Positions 1 to 9,381 of a DNA stretch of 51,920 nucleotides are shown here, piece after piece. The number at the start of each line of letters is the position of its first letter. Within the stretch, counting starts at the first letter, position 1. Source of the DNA: JBBIJH01 sp037446075. GTDB taxonomy: Bacteria; Bacteroidota; Ignavibacteria; UBA10030; JAHEZR01. A model generated the notes under the pieces. The model ran no database searches, was not told the DNA's origin, and saw nothing but the letters and a program-made list of their open reading frames with translations. The translations under genes were made by a program, and so were the position numbers. Where the stretch lies: the NCBI GenBank assembly GCA_037446075.1, contig JBBIJH010000002.1, positions 1 to 51,920 of the forward strand, written 5' to 3'.

Positions 1-294
1 ACTCCGCAGAGGCGTCCGATACTCCTAGTCGACCACGGTCAAAGCACGAGCTAGACCAAGTTTCACGGCACCCGCCTGACCAGTAATACCCCCACCCTCG
101 ACGTTTACCAAAGCATCGTACTTCCCCATTGTATCGGTGACTTGAAATGGAGCAAGAATATCTGTACGGAGGGTCTCGAGTGGAAAGTACTGATCAAGGG
201 GACGGTCGTTCACGGTGACATTCCCCGAACCGGGGACAAGGCGCACACGGGCCACAGAAGTCTTTCTGCGCCCGACGACTACGGGTTGATGCAC
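1..294 (-). CDS. rpsI: 30S ribosomal protein S9 (partial, with in-frame stop)
   Basis: This is the N-terminal two thirds of S9, a small-subunit protein whose C-terminal tail reaches the P-site tRNA. The family signature GRRKTSVARVRLVPGSGN is followed by the conserved QYFP and GGGITGQAGA segments. Reading stops at a TAG at 25-27, but the same frame continues after it with EYRTPLRS, which matches the normal S9 continuation (VD-x-EYRTPLR). The stop is therefore a single-base difference from a sense codon, not the natural end, and the gene runs off the window edge. The start is uncertain: GTG at 292-294 is the first usual start codon, but a strong AAGGAGG (335-341) sits just upstream of an in-frame CTG at 328-330, which would add 12 residues. 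It lies directly downstream of rplM, the usual pairing. Confidence 0.9.
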
Positions 295-352
295 GACGGC
301 TTGTCTTCTTTCTCTGATCGAATCTGCCAGATGGCCTCCTTAGAAATTTATC

Positions 353-790
353 CTAGATGTTGATCACTTCGGGTTTCTGAGCTGCATGTGGATGTGTAGC
401 ACCCGCGTAAACCTTCAGCTTTTTGAAAATCTGACGGCCCAGGCGGTTGTGCGGGAGCATTCCTCTGACGGCATTCCGGATAACGAACTCGGGTTTTTTC
501 TTCATCACCTCTTTGAATTTCTCAACAGTTGCGCCTCCGGGATAGCCCGTGTAATGGAAGTAATCCTTCAGCTCTGGTCTCTTGCCGAGTACTTTAACTT
601 TCGACGCATTGATTACGATTACGTAATCCCCCACGTCCACGTTCGGGGTAAAAGACGTCTTGTGCTTACCCCGCAGCAGATGCGCTACTCTGCTGGCTAA
701 TCGGCCCAGGACCTTCCCGTCGGCATCGACGAGGTACCACTTTTTGCCTATCTCCGATTCCTTGACGAAGGTGGTAAATTTGTCTCCCAA
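353..790 (-). CDS. rplM: 50S ribosomal protein L13
   Basis: L13 is an early-assembling protein of the large ribosomal subunit. The 145-residue length and the family segments KKWYLVDADGKVLGRLAS, GDYVIVINASKVKVLGKR and AVRGMLPHNRLGRQ identify it. The start is a TTG preceded by AAGGAG about ten bases upstream. It is followed by rpsI, the rplM-rpsI operon found in most bacteria, and is preceded by a good sigma-70-type promoter at 887-915. Confidence 0.97.
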   Translation of the reverse strand: MGDKFTTFVKESEIGKKWYLVDADGKVLGRLASRVAHLLRGKHKTSFTPNVDVGDYVIVINASKVKVLGKRPELKDYFHYTGYPGGATVEKFKEVMKKKPEFVIRNAVRGMLPHNRLGRQIFKKLKVYAGATHPHAAQKPEVINI

Positions 791-886
791 GATTTTCTAA
801 CTCCTTATGCTCGAATTCTCCAGTTTTCGATGTTTAAACCAACAGATACAAAAAAAGCCCGACTTAAAACCATCAAAGGCGCGAAA

Positions 887-915
887 AATGTAGCATTTTT
901 TTTAGCGAAAGTCAA
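887..915 (-). promoter_or_regulatory. Putative promoter of rplM-rpsI
   Basis: Read on the minus strand, TTGACT and TACATT are separated by 17 bases, with an A-rich spacer. Transcription would begin about 90 bases before rplM, in the gap between lipA and rplM. This is a pattern match only. Confidence 0.45.
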
Positions 916-947
916 CTGGTCGGAGCAAGCCAAAATAGAAGGAGAAA

Positions 948-1847
948 TCAAAGATGCCTTTCAGCGTGGTAGGAACTTCGCACTAGGGGGCCTGCCTCCA
1001 CGTGCCGGAAGCCCATCGCGAGGCCCCTCTCCTTCAGCATCTGGAATTCGTCAGGATGGACAAACCGATCGACAGGTAGGTGATTCTTCGTTGGCTGAAG
1101 GTACTGACCAAGAGTGAGAATGTCGCAATCGATTTCCCTGAGATCTTTCATAACCTCCAGAACCTCTTCCGTCCATTCCCCGATCCCAAGCATCATTCCG
1201 GTCTTAGTGACAAAGCCCCTCCGCTTTGCCCGATCGAGGAGCTGGAGTGAGCGCTCGTACACAGCCTGAGGACGAACTCTTCGGTATAAGCGGGGCACTG
1301 TTTCCACATTGTGGTTGAGGATGTCGGGCATGGCCTCCAGGACAATATCGAGCGCTGCCTCATCTCCCTTGAAATCCGGAATGAGAACCTCCACACGACA
1401 GCCGGGAACCTGCCTGCGGATCTCTTTGATCGTTTCAGCAAAAATTGGAGCACCGCCATCCTTGCGTTCGTCACGATTCACGGAGGTGATCACTGCATGG
1501 CGCAACCCAAGATGATTCACGGCCTCTGCGACACGACGCGGCTCGTCCCAATCCAGTTCAGGCGACGGGCGACCAGTCTTCACGGCACAGAAGCCACAAC
1601 TCCGCGTACAGACATCGCCGAGAATCATGAAGGTTGCGGTCCCAGCATCCCAACACTCTCCCATGTTCGGGCAACGGGCCTCCTCGCAAACGGTGTGAAG
1701 CCGGTGTCTATCGATGATGGACTTCAGCCTAGAGTAGTTCTCGCCAGCTGCGATCCGGACGCGAAGCCAGTCGGGGCGACGAGGTACGATGCGGGAAAGG
1801 CTCGGACTAGGATATTGCACGACGGTTTCTTGGATGACGAACTCCAT
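948..1847 (-). CDS. lipA: Lipoyl synthase
   Basis: This radical SAM enzyme inserts two sulfurs into protein-bound octanoyl groups to make lipoate. The family-specific auxiliary cluster cysteines are seen as CEEARCPNMGEC (C54, C59, C65), and the radical SAM cluster as CTRSCGFC (C80, C84, C87). The C-terminal RSSYHAE is also typical. At 299 residues it is full length. It begins 2 bases after the E2 stop codon and is the last gene of the lpdA-lipB-E1-E2-lipA operon, so the modifying enzyme is co-expressed with its E2 substrate. Confidence 0.97.
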   Translation of the reverse strand: MEFVIQETVVQYPSPSLSRIVPRRPDWLRVRIAAGENYSRLKSIIDRHRLHTVCEEARCPNMGECWDAGTATFMILGDVCTRSCGFCAVKTGRPSPELDWDEPRRVAEAVNHLGLRHAVITSVNRDERKDGGAPIFAETIKEIRRQVPGCRVEVLIPDFKGDEAALDIVLEAMPDILNHNVETVPRLYRRVRPQAVYERSLQLLDRAKRRGFVTKTGMMLGIGEWTEEVLEVMKDLREIDCDILTLGQYLQPTKNHLPVDRFVHPDEFQMLKERGLAMGFRHVEAGPLVRSSYHAERHL

Positions 1848-1849
1848 AG

Positions 1850-3124
1850 CTATAAGAGGCTCTGGTTCGTATCAAACTTCTCCAAGTACTCGACGACTTT
1901 CTGGAGAAACATTCCACCCAGTGCCCCATCGATGAGGCGGTGATCGAACGAGAGCGACAGATAGACCATCGGTCTGATCGCAATTGCATCGTTGATGATC
2001 ACGGGATACTTCTTCACAGCGCCTACGCCGAGAATCGCTACCTGAGGCTGGTGGATGATCGGTGTCCCGAGGATGTTTCCAAAGACTCCGTAGTTCGTAA
2101 TGCTGAAGGTTCCGTTCTGGACTTCCTCGGGTAGGAGCTTCTTCGTTCTTGCTCGAGTCGAAAGATCGTACACACTGCGCGCGAGCTGCACAAGACTCAT
2201 CTGGTCGGCGCGTTTGATCACAGGAACAATGAGACCATTCTCAAGCGCTACCGCGATCCCGACATTGATGAATTTCTTAAGAATTACCCGGTCGCCGTCA
2301 ATAGAGGAATTCACAAGCGGAAAATCTTTCAGCGCTTTTACTGCAGACTGAATTATAAACGGCATATATGTGAGCTTGAACCCCTCCCTCGCTTTGAAAC
2401 CTTCTCCATGCTTCGCCATGAACTGCACCACATTGCTCATGTCGCATTCGGACACAGCGCCCACGTGTGCCGACGTGTGTACACTCCGTACCATGTGCTC
2501 TGCAATCGACTTCCGGATGTGGTCCATCTTGATGATCTCGATGCCCTCTTCGGGCTTGGTCAAGACCGTTTCACCAACCCGAATAGCGGACGGAGCCACG
2601 GCAGGAGGTGCCCCGACTGCTCCAGCCTTCCTCCGTGCTACATAATCAAGGAGATCTTTCTTCGTCAGTCGGCCTTCGGATCCAGTGCCTGGAATGGTCT
2701 CAAGTTCTGCTATCGATACCCCCTCCTCTCTTGCGATGTTCAGGATCAGCGGAGAGTAAAAGCGCTGGGTCTTCACCTCAGCCGGTCTAGTGGGTGACGG
2801 AGCTGCAGGTCTCAGGACCTCGACTTTCTTCTCAACCGGCTTTGCGCCGGGGGCTTCAGGCTGCACCCCGGCAGCGACAGGTCCCTCGACCTCGATGAGG
2901 GCGATCACAGTTTCGACTGGGACTGTTTTCTGCTCCTCGACGAGGATCTGAGAGACGATGCCAGTCGCCGGAGAAGGGATTTCGGAATCGACCTTGTCGG
3001 TGCTGATCTCGAGCAAGGTTTCATCCTTTTTTATCATTTCACCTGGCCTTTTGTACCATTTGAGGATCGTCCCCTCCATGATGCTCTCGCCGAGCTTCGG
3101 CATTATGACTTCGACTTGAGCCAT
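1850..3124 (-). CDS. 2-oxoacid dehydrogenase complex E2 (dihydrolipoyl acyltransferase)
   Basis: This is the core acyltransferase of a pyruvate or branched-chain 2-oxoacid dehydrogenase complex. One N-terminal lipoyl domain carries the lipoylation site STDKVDSE (Lys44). A Pro/Ala-rich linker follows, then an E3-binding domain at about residues 122-161 and the catalytic domain with HRLIDG (His395, Asp399). The 424-residue length with a single lipoyl domain fits branched-chain (bkd-type) or generic Bacteroidota-group E2 proteins. Sequence alone does not fix the acyl substrate. It lies between the fused E1 gene and lipA. Confidence 0.93.
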   Translation of the reverse strand: MAQVEVIMPKLGESIMEGTILKWYKRPGEMIKKDETLLEISTDKVDSEIPSPATGIVSQILVEEQKTVPVETVIALIEVEGPVAAGVQPEAPGAKPVEKKVEVLRPAAPSPTRPAEVKTQRFYSPLILNIAREEGVSIAELETIPGTGSEGRLTKKDLLDYVARRKAGAVGAPPAVAPSAIRVGETVLTKPEEGIEIIKMDHIRKSIAEHMVRSVHTSAHVGAVSECDMSNVVQFMAKHGEGFKAREGFKLTYMPFIIQSAVKALKDFPLVNSSIDGDRVILKKFINVGIAVALENGLIVPVIKRADQMSLVQLARSVYDLSTRARTKKLLPEEVQNGTFSITNYGVFGNILGTPIIHQPQVAILGVGAVKKYPVIINDAIAIRPMVYLSLSFDHRLIDGALGGMFLQKVVEYLEKFDTNQSLL

Positions 3125-3160
3125 TGTTCTTTCCTCGCGGGTGAACTTTTCTCTAATCGA

Positions 3161-5283
3161 TCAGTACGCAGCTAACTCTTCGAGTGCTTTTGTGATGACG
3201 CGTTCGCTTGGCAGCACAGCATCTTCGAGCGTCGGGGCATAGGGCACGGGAGTATCCTTCGCTCCAACGCGCTGGATCGGCGCGTCGAGGTATTGAAACG
3301 CTTCCTTGGCGACGATCGCGGCAAGCTCGGCGCCGAAACCCGCAGTCAATGTATCCTCATGGACGATGAGAACCTTTCCCGTCTTCTTCACCGACTTCAG
3401 CATCATCTCCGTATCCAGCGGATTTAGCGTGCGCAAGTCGATGACTTCTACGCTAACACCTTGCTCTTCGAGTTTTTGAGCAGCTTCGAGTGAGCGCTGA
3501 ACCATCATCCCGTACGTGATCACGGTGATATCTGTTCCTTCGCGCTTCACTTTTGCAATCCCGAACGGAAGCAAGTAGTTTGCATCCGGCTCCGGACTCG
3601 CCGCGAAACTCTGTCGGTACAACGCCTTGTGCTCCATGAAGAGGACCGGGTCCTCCTCGCGACAAGCGGTTTTGAGCAAACCTTTCGCATCAGCGGCATT
3701 CGAGGGAAAGCAGAGTCGAATCCCCGGCAAGTGGGCAAAGATTGATTCGATGCACTGACTATGGTAGTGTCCGCCATGAATGTAACCGCCGACCGGAACG
3801 CGGATCACGACGGGACAGCTCCACGAGTTGTTGGAGCGGTAGCGCAGCATGGTGAGTTCATCTCGGATCTGCATCATTGCCGGCCAGATGTAATCAGCAA
3901 ACTGAATTTCGACAACAGGTTTGAACCCGCGAATTGCCAGACCGATCGCGGTGCCGACGATGCTTGCCTCAGCCAGTGGTGAATTGAAGACTCGCTCACT
4001 CCCAAACTTCGCTGTCAGACCCTTCGTGGCAGTGAAGACACCACCTTTGTTTCCGGCGACATCCTCGCCGTAGATCAACATCTTTGGATTCCGCTCCATC
4101 TCTTCAGCCAGTGCATGGTTAATAGCGTCGACGAAAACTACTCGCTGACCGGTGTGTTCAGGCTCGACAAAATTTTCCCTCTTCACGATGAAACTTGGTG
4201 CATAGACGTAGTTCTCGACTGTACTTGGCTCTGGCAGTGGCAAGCTCTCGACATACTCGACAGCTCGGTCTATTCGCTCGCGAATCTCCTCTCGCAGCTT
4301 CTCGATGTCGGGAGGTGTGAGTATGCCTTCTTCAAGAAGAGACCTCTCAAATCTTGGGATCGGATCCCTAGCCCGGTCGGCTTCGAGTTCCTCTTTGCTC
4401 CGATACTTGGCCTGGTCGTCAGAAGAGGAGTGCGCAAGGAGTCGGACGACGTCGGCTTCGATCAGGCTCGGCCCCTCCCCTCGACGTGCCTTCGCAGCGG
4501 CCTCAGCGGNNNNNNNNNNNNNNNNNNNNNNNNNNNNNNNNNNNNNNNNNNNNNNNNNTCCGTTCCGTCCACTTTATACCGATTCAGTCCTTCATATCCA
4601 CTTACCAACCTATAGACGGAGCCGCCTGCGACTTGCTGTGAAATAGGAACGGAGATCGCATAGCGATTATTCTGGATACAGAAAATGACCGGGAGCTTGT
4701 CCCGGCTTGCCCAGTTCACAGCCTCGTGGAACTCGCCCTCACTTGTGGCGCCCTCGCCGCTGGAAACATACACGACTTCATCCGTCCGATTCTTCACAGC
4801 CCCGAGCGCCGTCCCCACAGCTTGCAAGAACTGCGTGCCAGTGGGACTAGATTGTGTGGGGATCCTCCATTTTTGATGCCCATAGTGACCGGGCATTTGC
4901 CTTGCGCCCGTGCTCGGATCGTCTGCTCGATGCATTGCATTCATCAGGACCTCTTCCGGCGTGACGCCGAGTTGTAGGGCAAACGCGAGGTCCCGATAGT
5001 ACGGATAACCCCAGTCGTAACCGGGCCTTAATGCAAGCGCACAGGCAATCTGAATTGCTTCGTGTCCGGGGCCGCCGATGTGGAAGAAGATCTTGCCCTG
5101 CTTGAGGAGCGTGAGCATCTTCTCGTCCATCCGGCGCGAGATCAACATCGTCTTGTACACGCCGAGGAGCTGCTCCCTGGTGAGGCCGGCATACTTCTCC
5201 TGGCGATCAGAGCCACCGGTTTTCGTCGTCTCGGCTCGACGTTCCTTTGTGCCAATCTGGGGATTCTTCTTCAATGCAGGCAT
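3161..5283 (-). CDS. 2-oxoacid dehydrogenase E1, fused alpha and beta subunits (contains assembly gap)
   Basis: This thiamine-diphosphate enzyme decarboxylates a 2-oxoacid and acylates the E2 lipoyl group. The N-terminal half is E1 alpha: FHIGGPGHEA, and the ThDP motif with GEGATSEGEF and NNRYAISVP. The phosphorylation-loop region AHSSSDDQAKYR follows the gap. The C-terminal half is E1 beta, from about 4160 downward, with IYGEDVAGNKGG, EIQFADYIWPA and VPVGGYIHGG. Both halves are in one frame on the 5' side of 4507, without a stop between them, so the chains are fused. A 49-N run at 4510-4558 interrupts the alpha part and is not a whole number of codons, so its length is approximate. Expected size is about 700 residues. 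The start overlaps the lipB 3' end by 13 bases. Confidence 0.92.
4510..4558. other. Assembly gap (49 N) inside E1
   Basis: A run of 49 undetermined bases lies within the E1 alpha domain, between YKVDGT and AEAAAKARRGEG. The flanking frames differ by one base as written, so the true gap is not 49 bases. Confidence 0.99.
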
Positions 5284-6026
5284 GTTTCTTCTTCACTCAC
5301 GATTGGTTCTATCAGGGATCGCAGTGCCTTGGGAGTAATCCAGTGAAGATGCAAATCGAACACCACTCCAAAGGATCGAAGAACGCATCCAGCGAACTTA
5401 TCCATGTGAATTCCTATGCCAGACAAAGATTTCTGTTCGAGGAGGACCCTTTCAAGTGACGTCACGGCTCGATCTTTTATTCCGCACGGGATTATCCAGT
5501 CAAAATAACTGAGGTCGGTCGTCACATTTATGGCCAATCCGTGCATCGTCACCCAGCGACTTACTTTCACACCGATCGCCGCAATTTTCTTCCCGCCTAC
5601 CCATACTCCGGTGTACTGAGGATCTCGCTCACCGCGAACTCCGTATGGTTGAAGAGCGAGAATAATGACTTCTTCTAGGTCGCGAAGGTATCGATGCACG
5701 TCAAGGTAGAAATCTTGGAGATTGAGAATTGGATAGACGACGAGCTGTCCCGGACCATGATATGTGATGTCACCGCCGCGATCGATGTTGAAAACCTCGG
5801 CATCCTTCTCCCGCAGGAATTCTCGCGGCGCAAGAAGATGATCATCCCTTCCGGTTTTCCCAATCGTGTAGACGTTCTCATGTTCTGTCAGGAGTAGAAC
5901 GTTGGGAATTTTCCCATCCACGCGTAGCTGGAAGAGCTGTTGCTGCAGGTCCCAGACGTCTGCAAACCGTGTGCGACCCAGGTTACAGACAAGGATGTCT
6001 TTTTCAACGGATTCGAAGGTTTTCAA
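5271..6026 (-). CDS. lipB: Lipoyl(octanoyl) transferase
   Basis: LipB moves the octanoyl group from acyl carrier protein to the lipoyl domains of E2 proteins, the step before LipA. The signature RGGDITYHGPGQLVVYP is present at residues 83-99. The catalytic lysine is in AIGVKVSR (Lys154) and the catalytic cysteine in IIPCGIKD (Cys181). The length of 251 residues is usual. The start overlaps the lpdA stop by four bases (ATGA), and the end overlaps the E1 start, pointing to translational coupling. Confidence 0.96.
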   Translation of the reverse strand: MKTFESVEKDILVCNLGRTRFADVWDLQQQLFQLRVDGKIPNVLLLTEHENVYTIGKTGRDDHLLAPREFLREKDAEVFNIDRGGDITYHGPGQLVVYPILNLQDFYLDVHRYLRDLEEVIILALQPYGVRGERDPQYTGVWVGGKKIAAIGVKVSRWVTMHGLAINVTTDLSYFDWIIPCGIKDRAVTSLERVLLEQKSLSGIGIHMDKFAGCVLRSFGVVFDLHLHWITPKALRSLIEPIVSEEETCLH

Positions 6027-7417
6027 ATGTTTACCGCCTCCCCATACGCATCCGCGGCGGCTTCCATAATCGACTCCGCGAGCGTCGGATGAGCATGAAC
6101 CGTCTTCGCGATCTGATGTGCTGTCGACTCCAGCGATTTCGCGATCCCCACCTCTGCGATCATCTCTGTCGCCTCGGAGCCGAGAATGTGGGCACCGAGT
6201 AGCTCTCCGTACTTTGCATCAAAAATCAGTTTCACAAAACCTTCGGTCTCCCCAATGGCCAAGGACTTCCCGCTTGCTCGGAAGGGAAATCTACCAATCC
6301 TGATCTCCTTCCCGAGTTCCCTCGCCTTTTCTTCCGTCAATCCAATGCTCGCCACCTGTGGTTGACAGTATATGCAGCTTGGAATATTGTCGTAGTTCAA
6401 CGGCTCCACCGTCCTCCCTGCGATTGCTTCAACACAGAGCACCCCCTCCGCTGAAGCGACATGCGCAAGCAGGGGTGGACCAATCACGTCTCCGATGGCG
6501 TAGATGCCATCAACGTTTGTTCGATACAGCTCATCCACTTCTATGAAGTTTCGCTTCACCCCGACCCCAAGCTCCTCAAGCCCCAGATTCTCGATGTTTC
6601 CCTGGATCCCCACCGCCATCAAAGCCACATCTGCCCATAGCTCCTTCTTTCCCTCTTTTCCAGAAACCGTGACAGCAGCCCCTTTGGACGCGGCCACTTG
6701 TTCCACTTTGGAATCGGTATAGATTTCAATCCCGCTCTTCTTCAGGATCCCCTCCAGCGCCTTGGTGATTTCTTTGTCCTCCATCGGAAGAATGTTGGGC
6801 AACAGTTCAAGCATCGTTACTTTCGTTCCAAAAGCATTGTAGAAGTAAGCAAACTCCACTCAGAAGGCACCTGCGCCGATGATCAGCATTGACTTCGGTG
6901 GTTCACGGAGCAGCATTGCTTCTGTACTCGAAATCACAACCTTGCCATCGATTGTAACCCCGGGAATTGAACGAGGTCTCCCCCCCGTTGCAAGGATAAT
7001 GTGGCTCGCCTGAATCTCTTCCACACTCGTTGCATCTCGGAACACGGCGACCCGCTGCTTCCCGACCAACCTTCCGCTCCCGGCGATGTGCTCGACCTTG
7101 TTCTTTCGGAAGAGATACTCCACTCCTTTCGAAAGACGGCCAGAAACCTCCCGGCTCCGCTGGATGATCTTGCCGAAATCGAATCTGAGGTTGTCACAGG
7201 AGATTCCCCAATTGTTCGAATTCTTGAAAAGCGTATAGATTTCGGCATTTTTGAGAAGCGCCTTCGTAGGGATGCAACCCCAGTTCAAGCAGATCCCGCC
7301 GAGCCGATCCCTCTCCACAACGACAGTGCGGAGCCCCAGCTGAGCTGCTCTGATTGCTGCAACGTAGCCGCCGGGTCCGCCGCCGATGATTGCCACATCG
7401 AAGTTCTTTTCAGCCAT
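6023..7417 (-). CDS. lpdA: Dihydrolipoyl dehydrogenase (E3), interrupted by in-frame TGA
   Basis: E3 is the FAD flavoprotein that reoxidises dihydrolipoamide with NAD+. The N-terminal FAD motif IGGGPGGY and the redox pair CLNWGCIPTK (Cys43, Cys48) are intact. The C-terminal dimerisation domain with HAHPTLAE is also intact. A TGA at 6860-6862 splits the gene after 185 residues inside the NAD-binding motif: the expected GAGAIGVEFA reads GAGAF-stop-VEFA, so the stop replaces a conserved glycine (GGA to TGA). Read-through gives 464 residues, the normal length, without a frame change. The lesion may be a sequencing error or a real nonsense mutation. This is the first gene of the operon, with a strong promoter at 7489-7517. 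Confidence 0.93.
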
Positions 7418-7488
7418 CCAAGACGAGCGTTGAAGTTGAGAGCGTGAAGATCAGGAGATGCGCCTGCGAGCTTCGGCAACGCGAAGAG

Positions 7489-7517
7489 AATATAGACAAT
7501 AGAGGAGTAAAAGTCAA
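7489..7517 (-). promoter_or_regulatory. Putative promoter of lpdA-lipB-E1-E2-lipA
   Basis: On the minus strand TTGACT and TATATT are spaced by exactly 17 bases. The predicted start would leave a leader of about 65 bases before lpdA. It is divergent from the smpB promoter. Confidence 0.6.
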
Positions 7518-7578
7518 CGAACGAACGTGCGTGCACCAAGACATCGGTACCACGTCACAGGAAAAAAGACTCGTTCAA

Positions 7579-7607
7579 TTGATTTTTTTCATCGAAATGA
7601 TTATTAT
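7579..7607 (+). promoter_or_regulatory. Putative promoter of smpB
   Basis: TTGATT and TATTAT are separated by 17 bases, followed by AAC. Transcription would start about 20 bases before the smpB ATG. Confidence 0.5.
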
Positions 7608-7634
7608 AACGCCGCACAATTGAGGGACGCCGTG

Positions 7635-8099
7635 ATGACGGAGAACAAGATTGACGGAGAGAAAGTGGTCGCGACGAACCGCAAGGCACGGCACGAGTTT
7701 CATCTCCTCGAAACCTACGAGACGGGCATCGCGTTAAAGGGAACAGAAGTCAAGTCACTGCGACAGGGAAAGGCGAGTTTGCAAGAGAGCTATGCGACCG
7801 TAAGAAACGGTGAGGTCTGGTTAGTTGGGATGCATATCAGCCCTTACGAACATTCCTCCATCGAATCCCATGACCCTACCCGTGAACGGAAGCTCCTCCT
7901 CCATAAGAAAGAGATACGTCGGCTGGTTGGAAGAATTTCTGAAAAAGGTCTAACGTTGATACCTCTTCGCGTATATTTCAAGAACGGGATTGCAAAAGTC
8001 GAGCTGGCACTGGCAAGAGGAAAGCGAGCCTACGACAAGCGCGAATCGATTCGACGAAGAGAGATGCAACGAGAATTGGAGAGGGGCATAGGCAGCTGA
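7635..8099 (+). CDS. smpB: SsrA-binding protein SmpB
   Basis: SmpB binds tmRNA and delivers it to stalled ribosomes for trans-translation. The family segments are clear: NRKARHEFHLLETYETGIAL, GTEVKSLRQGKASLQESYA and RKLLLHKKEI. A basic C-terminal tail (KRESIRRREMQREL) inserts into the decoding centre. The chosen ATG gives 154 residues, the family length, with a GAGGGA element upstream; a longer frame upstream is not conserved in character and would start before the promoter. No tmRNA gene was seen in the window. Confidence 0.96.
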   Translation: MTENKIDGEKVVATNRKARHEFHLLETYETGIALKGTEVKSLRQGKASLQESYATVRNGEVWLVGMHISPYEHSSIESHDPTRERKLLLHKKEIRRLVGRISEKGLTLIPLRVYFKNGIAKVELALARGKRAYDKRESIRRREMQRELERGIGS

Positions 8100-8153
8100 G
8101 TGATTCCTTCTGAGGAACAATCCTCATTGACTAACTGATCACCACAGGAAAAG

Positions 8154-9371
8154 TTGTTCCCAAGACTCGAAGAGCAAATGGATGTCATCCGGCGCGGAGT
8201 CGCCGAGATCATCCCTGAAGAAGACCTCGTCCGAAAAATCGAGCGGTCGATTGTCACCGAGACCCCCCTGAACATCAAACTCGGCTGCGATCCCAGCCGC
8301 CCCGACCTCCACCTCGGCCACTCCGTCGTTCTGCGAAAGCTTCGACAGTTTCAGGATCTCGGCCATCAGGCAATCCTGATCGTTGGTGACTTCACCGGCA
8401 TGATTGGCGATCCTTCTGGCCGAAGCAAGACCAGACCTCCCCTCAGTCTCGAAGAAACACGGAAAAACGGGCAAACCTATTTTGAGCAGGCTACAAAAAT
8501 CCTTTCCACCAAGAAGGTGAAGATGCTTTACAATTCTGAATGGCTGGCGAAGATGGATTTTGAGCAGGTCATTCAGCTGGCCAGCAAGTACACCGTGGCG
8601 CGAATTCTCGAACGCGACGACTTCTCCGAGCGGTACAAGTCCGGTGATCCGATCAGCATTCACGAGCTGCTGTATCCGCTGGCACAGGCAATGGACTCGG
8701 TTGCCATCAGAGCAGATGTAGAGTTGGGAGGAACGGATCAGAAGTTCAATCTCTTAGTCGGACGCGATATCCAGCGCGAGTTTGGTCAAGAGCCACAAGT
8801 AGCTTTGACGATGCCGATTCTCACCGGCACGGACGGCATGGAGAAAATGAGTAAGTCATTGGACAATTATATCGGGATTACAGAACCGCCGCAGCAGATC
8901 TACGGGAAGACACTTTCAATCCCCGACCACCTCATTTATGATTACTTCCTCCTGACAACCAACGTCGCCGACGAAGACCTCCGGAAAATCCAGAAGCAAC
9001 TTGAGGACAAGAGCATCAACCCACGGGATCTGAAGCGGCGACTTGCACGGGAGCTTGTCACGCTTTACTACAATGAAGAGGCCGCGCGAAAGGCAGAGGA
9101 GGAGTTTGACAAAATCTTTGTGGAAAAAGAGGTCCCTGAGGATATAGATTCCTTTACTATTCATGCTGAAAACGGAAGGATTCCGATCATCGAGCTGCTC
9201 ACCGTGACAAAGTTGGCCTCATCGAATAGCGATGCTCGTCGGTTGATCCAGCAGGGTGGTGTCAGCGTTGATGGAGTGAGAGTCACGACCCTCGATTTCA
9301 GCGTCTCTCTGGAAAAGGAAAGAATTCTCAAGGTCGGCAAAAGAAGATTTCTAAGAATCATAAACAAATAG
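8154..9371 (+). CDS. tyrS: Tyrosyl-tRNA synthetase
   Basis: This class I synthetase charges tRNA-Tyr. The HIGH-type motif is HLGH (residues 53-56), the KMSKS motif is present near residue 232, and the C-terminal S4-like RNA-binding segment is LASSNSDARRLIQQGGVSVDG. The 405-residue length is normal for the longer (TyrRZ-like) branch. The start is a TTG preceded by AGGAAA; an in-frame ATG lies eight codons downstream. It is close to smpB and may be co-transcribed. Confidence 0.96.
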   Translation: MFPRLEEQMDVIRRGVAEIIPEEDLVRKIERSIVTETPLNIKLGCDPSRPDLHLGHSVVLRKLRQFQDLGHQAILIVGDFTGMIGDPSGRSKTRPPLSLEETRKNGQTYFEQATKILSTKKVKMLYNSEWLAKMDFEQVIQLASKYTVARILERDDFSERYKSGDPISIHELLYPLAQAMDSVAIRADVELGGTDQKFNLLVGRDIQREFGQEPQVALTMPILTGTDGMEKMSKSLDNYIGITEPPQQIYGKTLSIPDHLIYDYFLLTTNVADEDLRKIQKQLEDKSINPRDLKRRLARELVTLYYNEEAARKAEEEFDKIFVEKEVPEDIDSFTIHAENGRIPIIELLTVTKLASSNSDARRLIQQGGVSVDGVRVTTLDFSVSLEKERILKVGKRRFLRIINK

Positions 9372-9381
9372 GAGGAGAACG

